Shown one piece after another: positions 1 to 6,422 of a DNA stretch of 8,120 nucleotides (positions are counted from its first letter, which is position 1; each line of letters starts with the position of its first letter). This DNA comes from JAXFQS01 sp034178815 (GTDB lineage Bacteria; Verrucomicrobiota; Kiritimatiellia; RFP12; DVOR01), in the NCBI GenBank assembly GCA_034178815.1, contig JAXFQS010000153.1:1-8120 (forward strand), written 5' to 3'. Below the pieces are notes generated by a model. The model was not told the origin of the DNA, did no database searches, and worked only from the letters and a program-made list of their open reading frames with translations. Position numbers and translations under genes: made by a program.

Positions 1-670
1 TATCGTGGTTCTTCTTGGCCACTTTAACAAGTACGCTTCCGCCCCCCCCCAACTTTCCGCCCCGGCGAATGGCTTCGGTCGTCCCCTCGAATGCTTCGAC
101 CGCCCAAACCATTCCAGCCTTGACCAAAATCGTCTGACCGATGTCTAGATCGCAGATGTCTAGCGCAATGGAATGTCCGACCTGAATGTCCTTGAACTCT
201 CTCTCGGATGGCGCACGATTGGTGCGTGTTCCAGCGCCGGGAAGACAATCGTCCATAAAACTCGACGCAGGCATCATTCGCAAGCCAATGCGCTCGATTT
301 GCTGAATCCAAGCGCCAAAGACCGTATGGGCATTCTTGACGGGAAGCTGCGCCAGAATCGACTTCGAGAGTGCGTCGAATCGCGCCCGGAAAAGAGCAAG
401 TGGGGTCAGTTGCCCAGCCATTGCCGCATAGCGAATTCCTGTGGATGCCATCCATTCAAGGGATTGTTTGAACTCACCCAAACGGAAGACCCGAACCTCG
501 TCCGCAAGATTGAGCACCGCGCGGGAAGTCCCGCCCTTGTAGCCCATGACCGTGATGCGTTCCACCCCGGCTTTGCGCATTCCTCGCATCATTTCCAGCG
601 GATATTCTCCGGTTCCTGCCATCAATAAAACTTGGCGGGGAACATAGCCTGCTGAGTCAGCCATTGCCAT
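1..670 (-). CDS. lpxI: UDP-2,3-diacylglucosamine pyrophosphatase LpxI (DUF1009), 3' end cut by window edge
   Basis: LpxI hydrolyses UDP-2,3-diacylglucosamine to 2,3-diacylglucosamine-1-phosphate (lipid X) and UMP at the cytoplasmic face of the inner membrane. It is the non-orthologous alternative to LpxH in lipid A synthesis. I translated 223 residues in one uninterrupted frame; no stop is reached before the edge, and roughly 50-60 C-terminal residues should be missing. The N-terminal Rossmann-like domain opens with a strand and Gly-rich turn (LLMAGTGEYP, 15-24). The C-terminal DUF1009 domain shows NRAPSE (151-156), DIGQTILVKAGMVWAVEAFEGT (176-197, continuous), then a Gly run and LVKVAKKNHD (214-223), which match the family pattern closely. 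The catalytic-domain end is off-window. The start is ATG at 670, 2 nt after the DUF89 stop; ATG at 664 is also possible. A G9 tract (42-50) encodes the Gly run. The family assignment is secure. Confidence 0.93.
   Translation of the reverse strand, partial: MAMADSAGYVPRQVLLMAGTGEYPLEMMRGMRKAGVERITVMGYKGGTSRAVLNLADEVRVFRLGEFKQSLEWMASTGIRYAAMAGQLTPLALFRARFDALSKSILAQLPVKNAHTVFGAWIQQIERIGLRMMPASSFMDDCLPGAGTRTNRAPSEREFKDIQVGHSIALDICDLDIGQTILVKAGMVWAVEAFEGTTEAIRRGGKLGGGGSVLVKVAKKNHD
42..50. repeat. Nine-base C/G homopolymer inside lpxI
   Basis: Nine consecutive C on the plus strand read as G9 in lpxI and encode most of its GGGG run (residues 208-211). The frame is correct with nine bases. Gain of one base would shift the gene into a frame that meets TAA at 24-26. 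Confidence 0.85.
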
Positions 671-672
671 AC

Positions 673-1548
673 CTATCTTTCCCCCTTGTTGAGGGTCGGA
701 ATGTGAGAGAAAATGAGGTCGCCCACGCAGGCGGAAAGACGGTTGGCGACGATTGGGCATTTGACCTTGAGGAGACAGAAAAGTCCCGGATGCGTCTCTT
801 CGTCCAGTGTCTCAAAATGCCCGTGCCCTTTGGCAATGACTAGGTCGGAGGCGTTGAAGAGGTCACGGAGTTCCGGTGGATTGACATCCCAGTTAATCCC
901 AATGACACCACAGCCGGAGTCGATGACTGGGCAAATATCCATTAGTCCTGCGGTTTGGGCATCCTCCATCATCGCGTCATTGATAATTGGCTTAGCCTTC
1001 ACCACGGCGGTGACTTGCAGGCCTGCATGCAGCAAGTGTTCAATCAGCAGACGGTCAAAGACGATTTCTCCAGCATTGTCACAGAGGTAGAGCAGGCGCT
1101 TGCCGGGCGTTGCCAATTGGTTGAAAAGTGCGAGGTCGTTGACCCCAAATGGGGCTGACACAACACCAGCCAGTTCGTGCTCGATGTCGAAACCATAGGT
1201 GACACCAGCGTCGATGATGTTGCCCGATATGGCAATACGGGATGCCATTGCCAAAGGGTCTTCTGCGGTTTCCACCAATTTCCTCAGCCGGGGCAGAAGG
1301 CGGATTGCCGTGGCGTTTGATTCCCGCTTCAGTTGGGCATATGGGTCTGCTACGCCTGTCATCTCCGCAGTTATGGCATAGGCAGGCATGGAATAGTGGG
1401 ATGCGGACTGACGCATTGTCATCGTGCCCATTGCCTGGCAGACGGCTTGCATAACCATGGCCTGAAGCTCTGGGTTGGATGTCGAGGCTCGGACTACCTG
1501 AAGGGCTTGTTTGGCAAGACAGGGCACGCATTCAGCGACGGCATTCAT
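673..1548 (-). CDS. DUF89 / ARMT1-like metal-dependent phosphatase (damage-control phosphatase family)
   Basis: The protein has 291 aa. It matches the prokaryotic DUF89 group that carries an N-terminal CxxC (C7, C10). Family members are Mn/Ni/Co-dependent phosphatases acting on sugar phosphates and on damaged or side-product phosphate metabolites; the substrate cannot be told here. Motifs seen are an SGNIIDAG segment (108-115), the metal-site motif DNAGEIVFD (157-165, with D157 and N158 as likely ligands), KPIINDAMMEDA (186-197, D191 a likely third ligand) and the late phosphate-site motif KGHGHFETL (240-248), which in relatives usually reads KGQGNFE. Length is normal for this subgroup. The start ATG overlaps the alr stop as ATGA, with an AAAGG run upstream, so translation is probably coupled to alr. 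The lpxI start follows after 2 nt. No signal peptide is seen, so it is cytoplasmic. Confidence 0.88.
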   Translation of the reverse strand: MNAVAECVPCLAKQALQVVRASTSNPELQAMVMQAVCQAMGTMTMRQSASHYSMPAYAITAEMTGVADPYAQLKRESNATAIRLLPRLRKLVETAEDPLAMASRIAISGNIIDAGVTYGFDIEHELAGVVSAPFGVNDLALFNQLATPGKRLLYLCDNAGEIVFDRLLIEHLLHAGLQVTAVVKAKPIINDAMMEDAQTAGLMDICPVIDSGCGVIGINWDVNPPELRDLFNASDLVIAKGHGHFETLDEETHPGLFCLLKVKCPIVANRLSACVGDLIFSHIPTLNKGER

Positions 1549-2654
1549 ACATAACGCCTTTCGACTCTATTTCCAAAGTTGCAGATGATGTCATAGGGGT
1601 GCGTATTCTTGAGGGTCGCCCACTCGTCAACGGGAATCTGTCCGCCGAGGCAAACGACTTCATCGCCGGGTTGCGCTTGTGGCACCTGGTCGAGCGCCAC
1701 CATCGTGTAGTCCATTGAGACACGCCCCACAACTGGGCAAAGCGCGCCGGCTATTTCAACACATCCTCGGTTGGAAAGGGCCAGCGGGAGTCCATCTGCA
1801 TAGCCGGCGGATATCGTTCCAATGAGCATATCGCAAGGCAATCGGTAGGTCTGTCCGTATCCCAGATGCATCCCCTTTTTCAAGCGTCTGACGGCGGCCA
1901 ATCTAGTCTTGAGTTTCAACACAGGCTCGGTTTTCATACTGCGCATGCCCTCGGGGTCGTAGCAGCCGTAGAGGTTGATGCCGGTTCGGACTAGGTTAAA
2001 GGGGGGCTCAAAGGCTTGTGGAATATTGTTGATACCATCGCTTGCGGCGCAGTGGCAACATTCGAAGTGGATGCCCTCGTGGTTTAGTTCCGTTATCAAG
2101 GTGCGCATGAATCGGACTTGCCGGAGGGTGAGATCGTTGCCTCGGTAAGCCATAGGAAAATGGGTGAAAATACCTTCGAAGTGGAGATCAGGACAAGTGC
2201 GGCGGACTTCGAGTATGGTGTTGGCAGCATCCTCAGCAAGAATGCCAAGTCGCCCCATTCCGCTATCGATTTTGAAGTGGACTCTGGGTGTCCCGTTGGG
2301 TGCGGCTGAGGCATACTGCTCAATTCGCTGAGCCGTTGGAATATCAGTCACAGGAAGCACGACATTGCGGGCAACCATTTCCTCGATTTCGTCGGGGAGA
2401 ATGCTACTGAGAATCTGGACAGGTTTGCCTAAGGGGAGAAGCTGGAGTGCTTCATAGGGCTCGGCGACTCCGAAACGAGGGGCTCCAACATCCTGCAAGG
2501 CACGGGCGATAGGCTGTACGCCGAGTCCATAGGCATTGGCCTTGAGCACAGGCATTACCTGTGCGGGGGCAACGGCTTCGGCGATACGACGGTAGTTGTT
2601 GGCCAGTGTAGCTAGATTGATTTCGAGCCAAACACGTCTGGGAAGGTTATTCAT
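1545..2654 (-). CDS. alr: Alanine racemase
   Basis: This is a fold-type III PLP enzyme that interconverts L- and D-alanine for peptidoglycan. At 369 aa it has the usual length. The N-terminal TIM barrel carries the PLP lysine K38 in LKANAYGLG (37-45). K128 and R135 in HFKIDSGMGRLG (126-137) match the carbamylated lysine and substrate arginine of the family. H165 lies in THF, and R223 in VRTGINLYG (222-230) matches the pyridine-nitrogen arginine. The C-terminal beta domain carries the second catalytic base Y285 in SAGYADG, followed by GRVSMD (310-315) and Y354. All catalytic residues I can place are present. The PLP-phosphate segment reads CAASDGI where NSA is common, a mild departure. The gene overlaps the oppD-type gene by 8 nt and the DUF89 gene by 4 nt, so it is an internal operon gene. 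Activity as a racemase is likely. Confidence 0.96.
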   Translation of the reverse strand: MNNLPRRVWLEINLATLANNYRRIAEAVAPAQVMPVLKANAYGLGVQPIARALQDVGAPRFGVAEPYEALQLLPLGKPVQILSSILPDEIEEMVARNVVLPVTDIPTAQRIEQYASAAPNGTPRVHFKIDSGMGRLGILAEDAANTILEVRRTCPDLHFEGIFTHFPMAYRGNDLTLRQVRFMRTLITELNHEGIHFECCHCAASDGINNIPQAFEPPFNLVRTGINLYGCYDPEGMRSMKTEPVLKLKTRLAAVRRLKKGMHLGYGQTYRLPCDMLIGTISAGYADGLPLALSNRGCVEIAGALCPVVGRVSMDYTMVALDQVPQAQPGDEVVCLGGQIPVDEWATLKNTHPYDIICNFGNRVERRYV

Positions 2655-3612
2655 AGTCGTCTCGCTTATCCCCCGTTAGCAGACAACGGCATCCGCCGGC
2701 GAGTTGGATGTTCACATTTCGGCACTTTTCTTGAGCCTGGGCGCATCGTTTGGCGAAGCGGCAGCCGGTGCCCCATTCGCCTGGCGGCGGAACGCTTCCC
2801 GGAATGGAATAGAGGGGATGACCTTTGGTGCTCAAGGATGGTATGGCCTTCAATAGCGCGCGGGAATAGGGGTGCTTCGGGGCGTGGAAGAAATCGGTCG
2901 CGTGGGCGCTTTCGACAATCTCTCCAGCATACATCACCATTACCCGATTGGCCATTTGGCTGACGACTCCCATGTCGTGCGTGATGAGCCAAAGTGCAGT
3001 CTGCTCTTCGCGGCAGAGGGTACGCAGCAACTGGAGAATTTGGTTTTGAATCACGACATCCAACGCGGTGGTAGGCTCGTCGGCAATCAGCAGTTCAGGG
3101 CGAAGAGCCAGTGCCATAGCAATCATGACGCGCTGTTTCATTCCACCGGAGAGTTCGTGCGGCCAAGCTGCGAGAAGTGATTCGGGGTGATGTAATCCGA
3201 CGCGAGTTAGCCAGGCGATGGATTGCGCGTTACGCTCTTTTGCTGAAAGGTCGGTGTGGAGGAGGAAAAGTTCTTCCATTTGGCGCCCGATTCGCATCAG
3301 CGGGGAGAGGGCGGACATCGGGTCTTGGAAGACAACGCCGATATGGCGTCCTCGAATCTTTTGCATTTCGCGGATGGGGAGGGAAAGAAGGCTCCTGCCG
3401 TCAAAGATGATTTCACCCTGAATGGTCGCCGGGGGGGAGGGGAGCAGCCGTGGAACTGCCATTGCAAGGGTGCTTTTCCCGCATCCTGACTCGCCAACGA
3501 GGCAGAGGGTTTCGCCCCGTTCGATAGTCAACGAAACGCTATCGACAGTTGGCTGGAGTCCATTTTCGCCCGAATAGGCGACAGAGAGGTTTCGAATGGA
3601 GAGGAGGCTCAT
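2647..3612 (-). CDS. Oligopeptide/dipeptide ABC transporter ATP-binding protein (OppD/DppD type)
   Basis: The 321-aa ATPase belongs to the peptide-importer ABC family. It would bind the cytoplasmic side of a permease pair and power uptake of di- or oligopeptides (or nickel, or murein peptides in relatives). Visible elements are Walker A GESGCGKST (40-48), Q-loop Q96 in VVFQDPMSALSP, signature LSGGMKQR (154-161), Walker B LLIADEPTTALD (174-185) and switch H212. A C-terminal oligo_HPY extension follows (HAPKHPYSRALL, then GCRFAKRC). Cys284, 290, 297, 308 and 310 resemble the cysteine cluster that binds an Fe-S centre in some DppD proteins. A strong AAGGAG site lies 8 nt before the ATG, which overlaps the upstream stop as ATGA. 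No permease, binding protein or OppF partner is adjacent on either side, so its transporter must be encoded elsewhere. Confidence 0.93.
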   Translation of the reverse strand: MSLLSIRNLSVAYSGENGLQPTVDSVSLTIERGETLCLVGESGCGKSTLAMAVPRLLPSPPATIQGEIIFDGRSLLSLPIREMQKIRGRHIGVVFQDPMSALSPLMRIGRQMEELFLLHTDLSAKERNAQSIAWLTRVGLHHPESLLAAWPHELSGGMKQRVMIAMALALRPELLIADEPTTALDVVIQNQILQLLRTLCREEQTALWLITHDMGVVSQMANRVMVMYAGEIVESAHATDFFHAPKHPYSRALLKAIPSLSTKGHPLYSIPGSVPPPGEWGTGCRFAKRCAQAQEKCRNVNIQLAGGCRCLLTGDKRDDYE

Positions 3613-4811
3613 CGGTTATACTCCTTGAGTCCCCATAGAGCGCGCAGGTCGATTAGCGGAAGAGCCAAGTAGGGCATGGGCGGAATGGAGAGGAAGAGGG
3701 CGCAAGCGCCGCTTGGGTTGGGGGGGAGCGGATAGAGGAGGTAGCGGTCTTTTTCAAGCCGCCACAAGGGCGTATCCATTGTAGCGCCACAGGTCTGGAC
3801 ATCGAGTTGGATGACTTCCGGGATCTTGTCCCAACTGTCCCAAACCATACGGAGCGATTGGATGTCTTTCAGGCGGATGAGGTCGCCACATTCGAGTTTC
3901 CCGTCGCCGTTTGGCTGGTAGAGCCTCACATGCCCGGTAGCAATCGAATCGGCGGATATTTTGGCGATGTATTTGAGTTGAGGATTGGCCAGAAGGGTGT
4001 CGTGTCCGCCGCTGGGAAGGGGCTGTTCGAGGCAATCTTCGGTTTTCAATGGCGGCAGGCGGGAGGCGCTCGGGATTAGTGTCGAGAGGTAGCGGGCGAA
4101 GCCTGTCTCGAAGGCAAGCATTTCGCCGATGTAGCGGTCGAACTGCCAAAGATAGCAGTTGCCCAAGTCTGGTCGGCAGAGGCGATACCAGGTTGCTGCG
4201 GCTTCGAGATGACCCCAGGGAAGGTTGCGGCGGTAGTCGTCTTTTCCCCACTTGGCGTAGTTTCTTGGAGCCTGCATATAGGCTTGCTGGAAGGCGTTGA
4301 ACGCCTCGGTTTCCGAGTTGCCCTCGGCGTAGAGGCGTCCCAGTTCAATCCAATCGCGCCAGTTGTGCGGGGAAAAGGCCGGATAGGTATCGCTCATTTG
4401 TGCGGCGGGTGGCAAATCAGAGGCGGAAATCTGACTGCGCTTTCGTCCGAAGATGAGCGGTTGCGGGAGACTGACCTGTTCGAAGGCGACCGGAAGCGCC
4501 CGATGCTCGTCTGCCGACGGGTCGATAGGTGTCAATGTTCCAGAGGCAGAGTAATAGCAGGAAAAGGGGTAAGAGGTGCGGTATCCTACACCATCGGAGG
4601 TAGGCACCTCTAGGTTCAAATCGTAGATAACATAGAGGAAGCCTTGTCCGTACCGGGCCTTTTTCCAGGAGGAACAGCCCTTGGCTTGCGGAATGGCATC
4701 TCGGACGACCTTTGGCAGAGGAGTGGTATGCCTCGGCTTAGAAGCCGTAGCCCAAGGTGGTATCCCTAGCGCCAGGGCCAGCGAGAAAAAAAAGAGTGCG
4801 CGAAGATTCAA
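3609..4811 (-). CDS. Unrecognised secreted protein, probable TTG start
   Basis: I do not recognise this protein. From the TTG at 4811 it is 400 aa and begins with a clear signal peptide: short basic N-terminus (MNLR), hydrophobic core ALFFFSLALALGI, and likely cleavage after ATA at about residue 23. The mature part is exported, presumably to the periplasm or beyond. Residues about 150-185 (NWRDWIELGRLYAEG, then EAFNAFQQAYMQAPRN) look like a single TPR-type helical hairpin. NGDGKLECGD (301-310) resembles the start of an EF-hand or dockerin loop, but only one copy is present. Eight cysteines occur in the mature chain, and aromatics are abundant. The TTG overlaps the mazG stop as TTGA and has GGGAG 5 nt upstream. 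An upstream in-frame GTG at 4874 would add 21 residues inside mazG and bury the signal peptide, so I reject it. A T8 run (4786-4793) encodes Phe in the signal peptide. Confidence 0.72.
   Translation of the reverse strand: MNLRALFFFSLALALGIPPWATASKPRHTTPLPKVVRDAIPQAKGCSSWKKARYGQGFLYVIYDLNLEVPTSDGVGYRTSYPFSCYYSASGTLTPIDPSADEHRALPVAFEQVSLPQPLIFGRKRSQISASDLPPAAQMSDTYPAFSPHNWRDWIELGRLYAEGNSETEAFNAFQQAYMQAPRNYAKWGKDDYRRNLPWGHLEAAATWYRLCRPDLGNCYLWQFDRYIGEMLAFETGFARYLSTLIPSASRLPPLKTEDCLEQPLPSGGHDTLLANPQLKYIAKISADSIATGHVRLYQPNGDGKLECGDLIRLKDIQSLRMVWDSWDKIPEVIQLDVQTCGATMDTPLWRLEKDRYLLYPLPPNPSGACALFLSIPPMPYLALPLIDLRALWGLKEYNR
3621..3626 (-). promoter_or_regulatory. Strong ribosome binding site of the oppD-type gene
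   Basis: AAGGAG on the minus strand, 8 nt before the ATG at 3612. It is the best anti-Shine-Dalgarno match seen at the gene starts I checked, and it lies within the last codons of the secreted-protein gene. The ATPase may therefore be translated on its own as well as by coupling. Confidence 0.7.
4786..4793. repeat. Eight-base A/T homopolymer in the signal peptide of the secreted protein
   Basis: Eight A on the plus strand read as T8 in the gene, encoding the Phe cluster of the hydrophobic core (residues 7-9). It lies only about 18 bases after the start codon, so any slip would abolish the product. Confidence 0.8.
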
Positions 4812-5590
4812 ACCTGCTCCCGCTGTTCCTTCTTGACCTCTTCCCAGATTGCATCCAGTTCGGCCAGCGTGCACTCTTTCATCTCCCGTCCGCGCTCTTT
4901 GAGCCGCTGCTCGACGGATTTGAAGCGTTTTGAGAACTTGGCGGTTGCTCCGCGCAGAGCCCCTTCCGCGTCAATTTCCAGGAAGCGCGCGACATTGACC
5001 AAGGCAAACAGAATATCGCCAAACTCGTCTGCCCGTTCTTCTAGCGTGCCGTTTTGGGCGGCATCGACAAACTCCTCGAATTCCTCCCGAACCTTCTCGA
5101 TGGCGCCCGAAGAATCTTTCCAGTCGAACCCTACCCGCGAGGCCTTGGCTTGAGTTCGTTGCGCCTTAAGCAATGCCGGCAAAGCATCGGGAACACCATC
5201 GAGAGCGGAACTCTTGGGTTTCTTCCGCTCGGTCTGCTTGATGCGTTCCCAGTTCTGCAGAACCCTGTCGACCGTCTTGGCCTCTACTTCGCCAAAGACA
5301 TGGGGGTGGCGGCGAATCAATTTGGCGTTCAGGTCGGCAATGACATCATCCAGCGTGAACGCACCTTCCTCCTCCCGGATGGCACATTGGAAGACCACCT
5401 GGAGCAGGACATCCCCGAGCTCTTCCCGGTGGTGCGCCGCATCGTTTTCGTCAATCGCTGCCAACAGTTCGTAGCACTCCTCCTGGAGACAAGGCTTTAG
5501 GGTCTGAAGGGTTTGGACGCGATCCCAAGGACAGCCGTCTGGGGCACGCAAGCGCTTCAGAATGGCGCGCAATTCATCAATTTTGCTCAT
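4808..5590 (-). CDS. mazG: Nucleoside triphosphate pyrophosphohydrolase MazG
   Basis: MazG hydrolyses (d)NTPs to NMP and pyrophosphate in the cytosol, cleansing aberrant nucleotides and, in E. coli, lowering ppGpp-linked stress signalling. The 260 aa match the two-domain form (E. coli about 263 aa). Domain 1 opens with LRAPDGCPWDR (14-24) and carries the Mg-binding EECYE (37-41) and EELGD (56-60). A linker with RRHPHVFGE (93-101) follows. Domain 2 carries EEFEE (169-173) and DEFGD (188-192), so both metal sites look intact. ATG 5590 is chosen because the protein then starts MSKIDELRAIL like its relatives and GGAGAG lies 7 nt upstream. An in-frame ATG at 5605 would overlap the plsC-like gene and has no properly spaced site. 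The plsC-like stop is 4 nt upstream, and the next gene overlaps its stop. Confidence 0.95.
   Translation of the reverse strand: MSKIDELRAILKRLRAPDGCPWDRVQTLQTLKPCLQEECYELLAAIDENDAAHHREELGDVLLQVVFQCAIREEEGAFTLDDVIADLNAKLIRRHPHVFGEVEAKTVDRVLQNWERIKQTERKKPKSSALDGVPDALPALLKAQRTQAKASRVGFDWKDSSGAIEKVREEFEEFVDAAQNGTLEERADEFGDILFALVNVARFLEIDAEGALRGATAKFSKRFKSVEQRLKERGREMKECTLAELDAIWEEVKKEQREQV
4817..4821 (-). promoter_or_regulatory. Ribosome binding site that supports the TTG start of the secreted protein
   Basis: GGGAG on the minus strand, 5 nt before TTG 4811, inside the end of mazG. Together with the TTGA stop/start overlap and the signal peptide beginning right at this codon, it decides the start in favour of TTG. 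Confidence 0.6.
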
Positions 5591-5594
5591 CGGT

Positions 5595-6422
5595 TTACTC
5601 TCCATCCTCTACGGGAAATTGCCACTGTCGGAGTTTTCCAGCAATGAAATCGGTACAGTGCTTTTGGACCTCCTTGGCGCTACCTTTGTCGACCGACATC
5701 GGCTTGCCGCAGGAGAAGCGCATCGGCTTGGTGATGTCGACGGGACCAAAGTCTTTGGTGTACTTGCCAACGCCTAAAATATTGCACTGAAGGGCAATCG
5801 GCACCACCGGGACGCCCGCTTTTTCCGCCAATTTCACGGCAATCGAATTGAACTGTCTGGGGCGGAAAACGCTCCGCCTGGTGCCTTGCGGAAAAATCAG
5901 AAGAGATACGCCGGATTTGAGGATTTCCGTTCCTTCCTTGAGTACCTTGGCCAAATCCGTCCGCGGATTGTCACGGCCCAATGCGACGATAGGTTTTGTC
6001 TTGAATGCGCGTCCGGCTATCGGCACATCCAGCAACTGTTTCTTGAGTACGATGCCGACCCTTCCGTAGAGCAAAAGCAAGGGGGGCAAGGTCACCGTCT
6101 CTAGCATGCTCATGTGATTGGCCGCGTAGACCACAGGGAGATTCGCTTGTGCCAACTGGTTAAAGCCTTCGACCTCAATCGTACCACCCAAGCGCTCGAT
6201 GTCGACCCACGGGCGCCCGGCGTACTCAATCCAAGAATCCCAAGAAAAGTTGCCGCGCTTGGCGGCCATTCCCGAGGTAAGAAAAGCCCGAAGCATCGAC
6301 CAGTTCAGCCGGAGTGTGGTTGCTATTCCGTTTCGGGCTGGATGGGGACAAATCGAGGGCGGGGTAGCGTAGCGGCCTGTCTCGCGGATAAGCGGGACGA
6401 TGTCATTTCGGAATATTCTCAT
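5595..6422 (-). CDS. PlsC-like lysophospholipid acyltransferase (1-acylglycerol-3-phosphate acyltransferase family), HX4E variant
   Basis: The 275-aa protein belongs to the PlsC/LPLAT family, which transfers an acyl group from acyl-ACP or acyl-CoA to a lysophospholipid or related acceptor at the inner membrane. Motif I is NHMSMLE (102-108), that is HX4E rather than the usual HX4D. The motif II region is GIVLKKQLLDVP (123-134). Motif III is FPQGTRR (177-183), with Gln where Glu is typical. Motif IV is VPVVPIAL (204-211). An N-terminal stretch (residues 1-90) of mixed hydrophobic and basic character could lie on the membrane, but no clear transmembrane helix is obvious. The ATG overlaps the add-family stop as ATGA, with AGGTGGA upstream. 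It could make phosphatidate or another acylated envelope lipid; with lpxI in the operon, an envelope role fits. The family is sure, the acceptor is not. Confidence 0.88.
   Translation of the reverse strand: MRIFRNDIVPLIRETGRYATPPSICPHPARNGIATTLRLNWSMLRAFLTSGMAAKRGNFSWDSWIEYAGRPWVDIERLGGTIEVEGFNQLAQANLPVVYAANHMSMLETVTLPPLLLLYGRVGIVLKKQLLDVPIAGRAFKTKPIVALGRDNPRTDLAKVLKEGTEILKSGVSLLIFPQGTRRSVFRPRQFNSIAVKLAEKAGVPVVPIALQCNILGVGKYTKDFGPVDITKPMRFSCGKPMSVDKGSAKEVQKHCTDFIAGKLRQWQFPVEDGE
5598..5603 (-). promoter_or_regulatory. Ribosome binding site that decides the mazG start
   Basis: GGAGAG on the minus strand, 7 nt before ATG 5590. The alternative in-frame ATG at 5605 overlaps this site and has AGAGG directly abutting it with no spacing, which is not a workable arrangement. 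Confidence 0.6.

Noticed and set aside
140..163. Nine-base direct repeat GATGTCTAG, twice with a 15-base period
   Set aside because: It encodes the in-frame LDICDLDI stretch of lpxI, of which the second LDI is the conserved family residue set. Two copies only, explained by coding sequence.
24..455. Open frame of 143 codons on the minus strand at the left edge
   Set aside because: It is an off-frame reading of lpxI, is Arg/Ser/His-rich and low in recognisable structure, and matches no family. The lpxI frame covers the same bases with clear family motifs.
173..628. Plus-strand open frame of 151 codons opposite lpxI
   Set aside because: It is a shadow of lpxI on the opposite strand, with no ribosome site of note and no recognisable protein features.
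3420..3445. G-rich stretches (runs of six or seven G at about 3431, 3720, 1991 and 6080) as G-quadruplex or regulatory elements
   Set aside because: All lie inside coding frames at Pro- or Gly-rich codons, and none shows four regularly spaced G-runs of a convincing quadruplex.
3882..3911. NGDGKLECGD as a dockerin or EF-hand domain
   Set aside because: Only a single partial loop is present, without the second repeat a dockerin needs and without a clear flanking EF-hand helix pair. Kept only as a remark on the gene.
4209..4613. Plus-strand open frame of 134 codons opposite the secreted-protein gene
   Set aside because: Antisense shadow; composition follows from codon bias of the opposite gene, and no homology can be recognised.
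5054..5500. Plus-strand open frame of 148 codons opposite mazG
   Set aside because: Antisense shadow of a secure, well-conserved gene.
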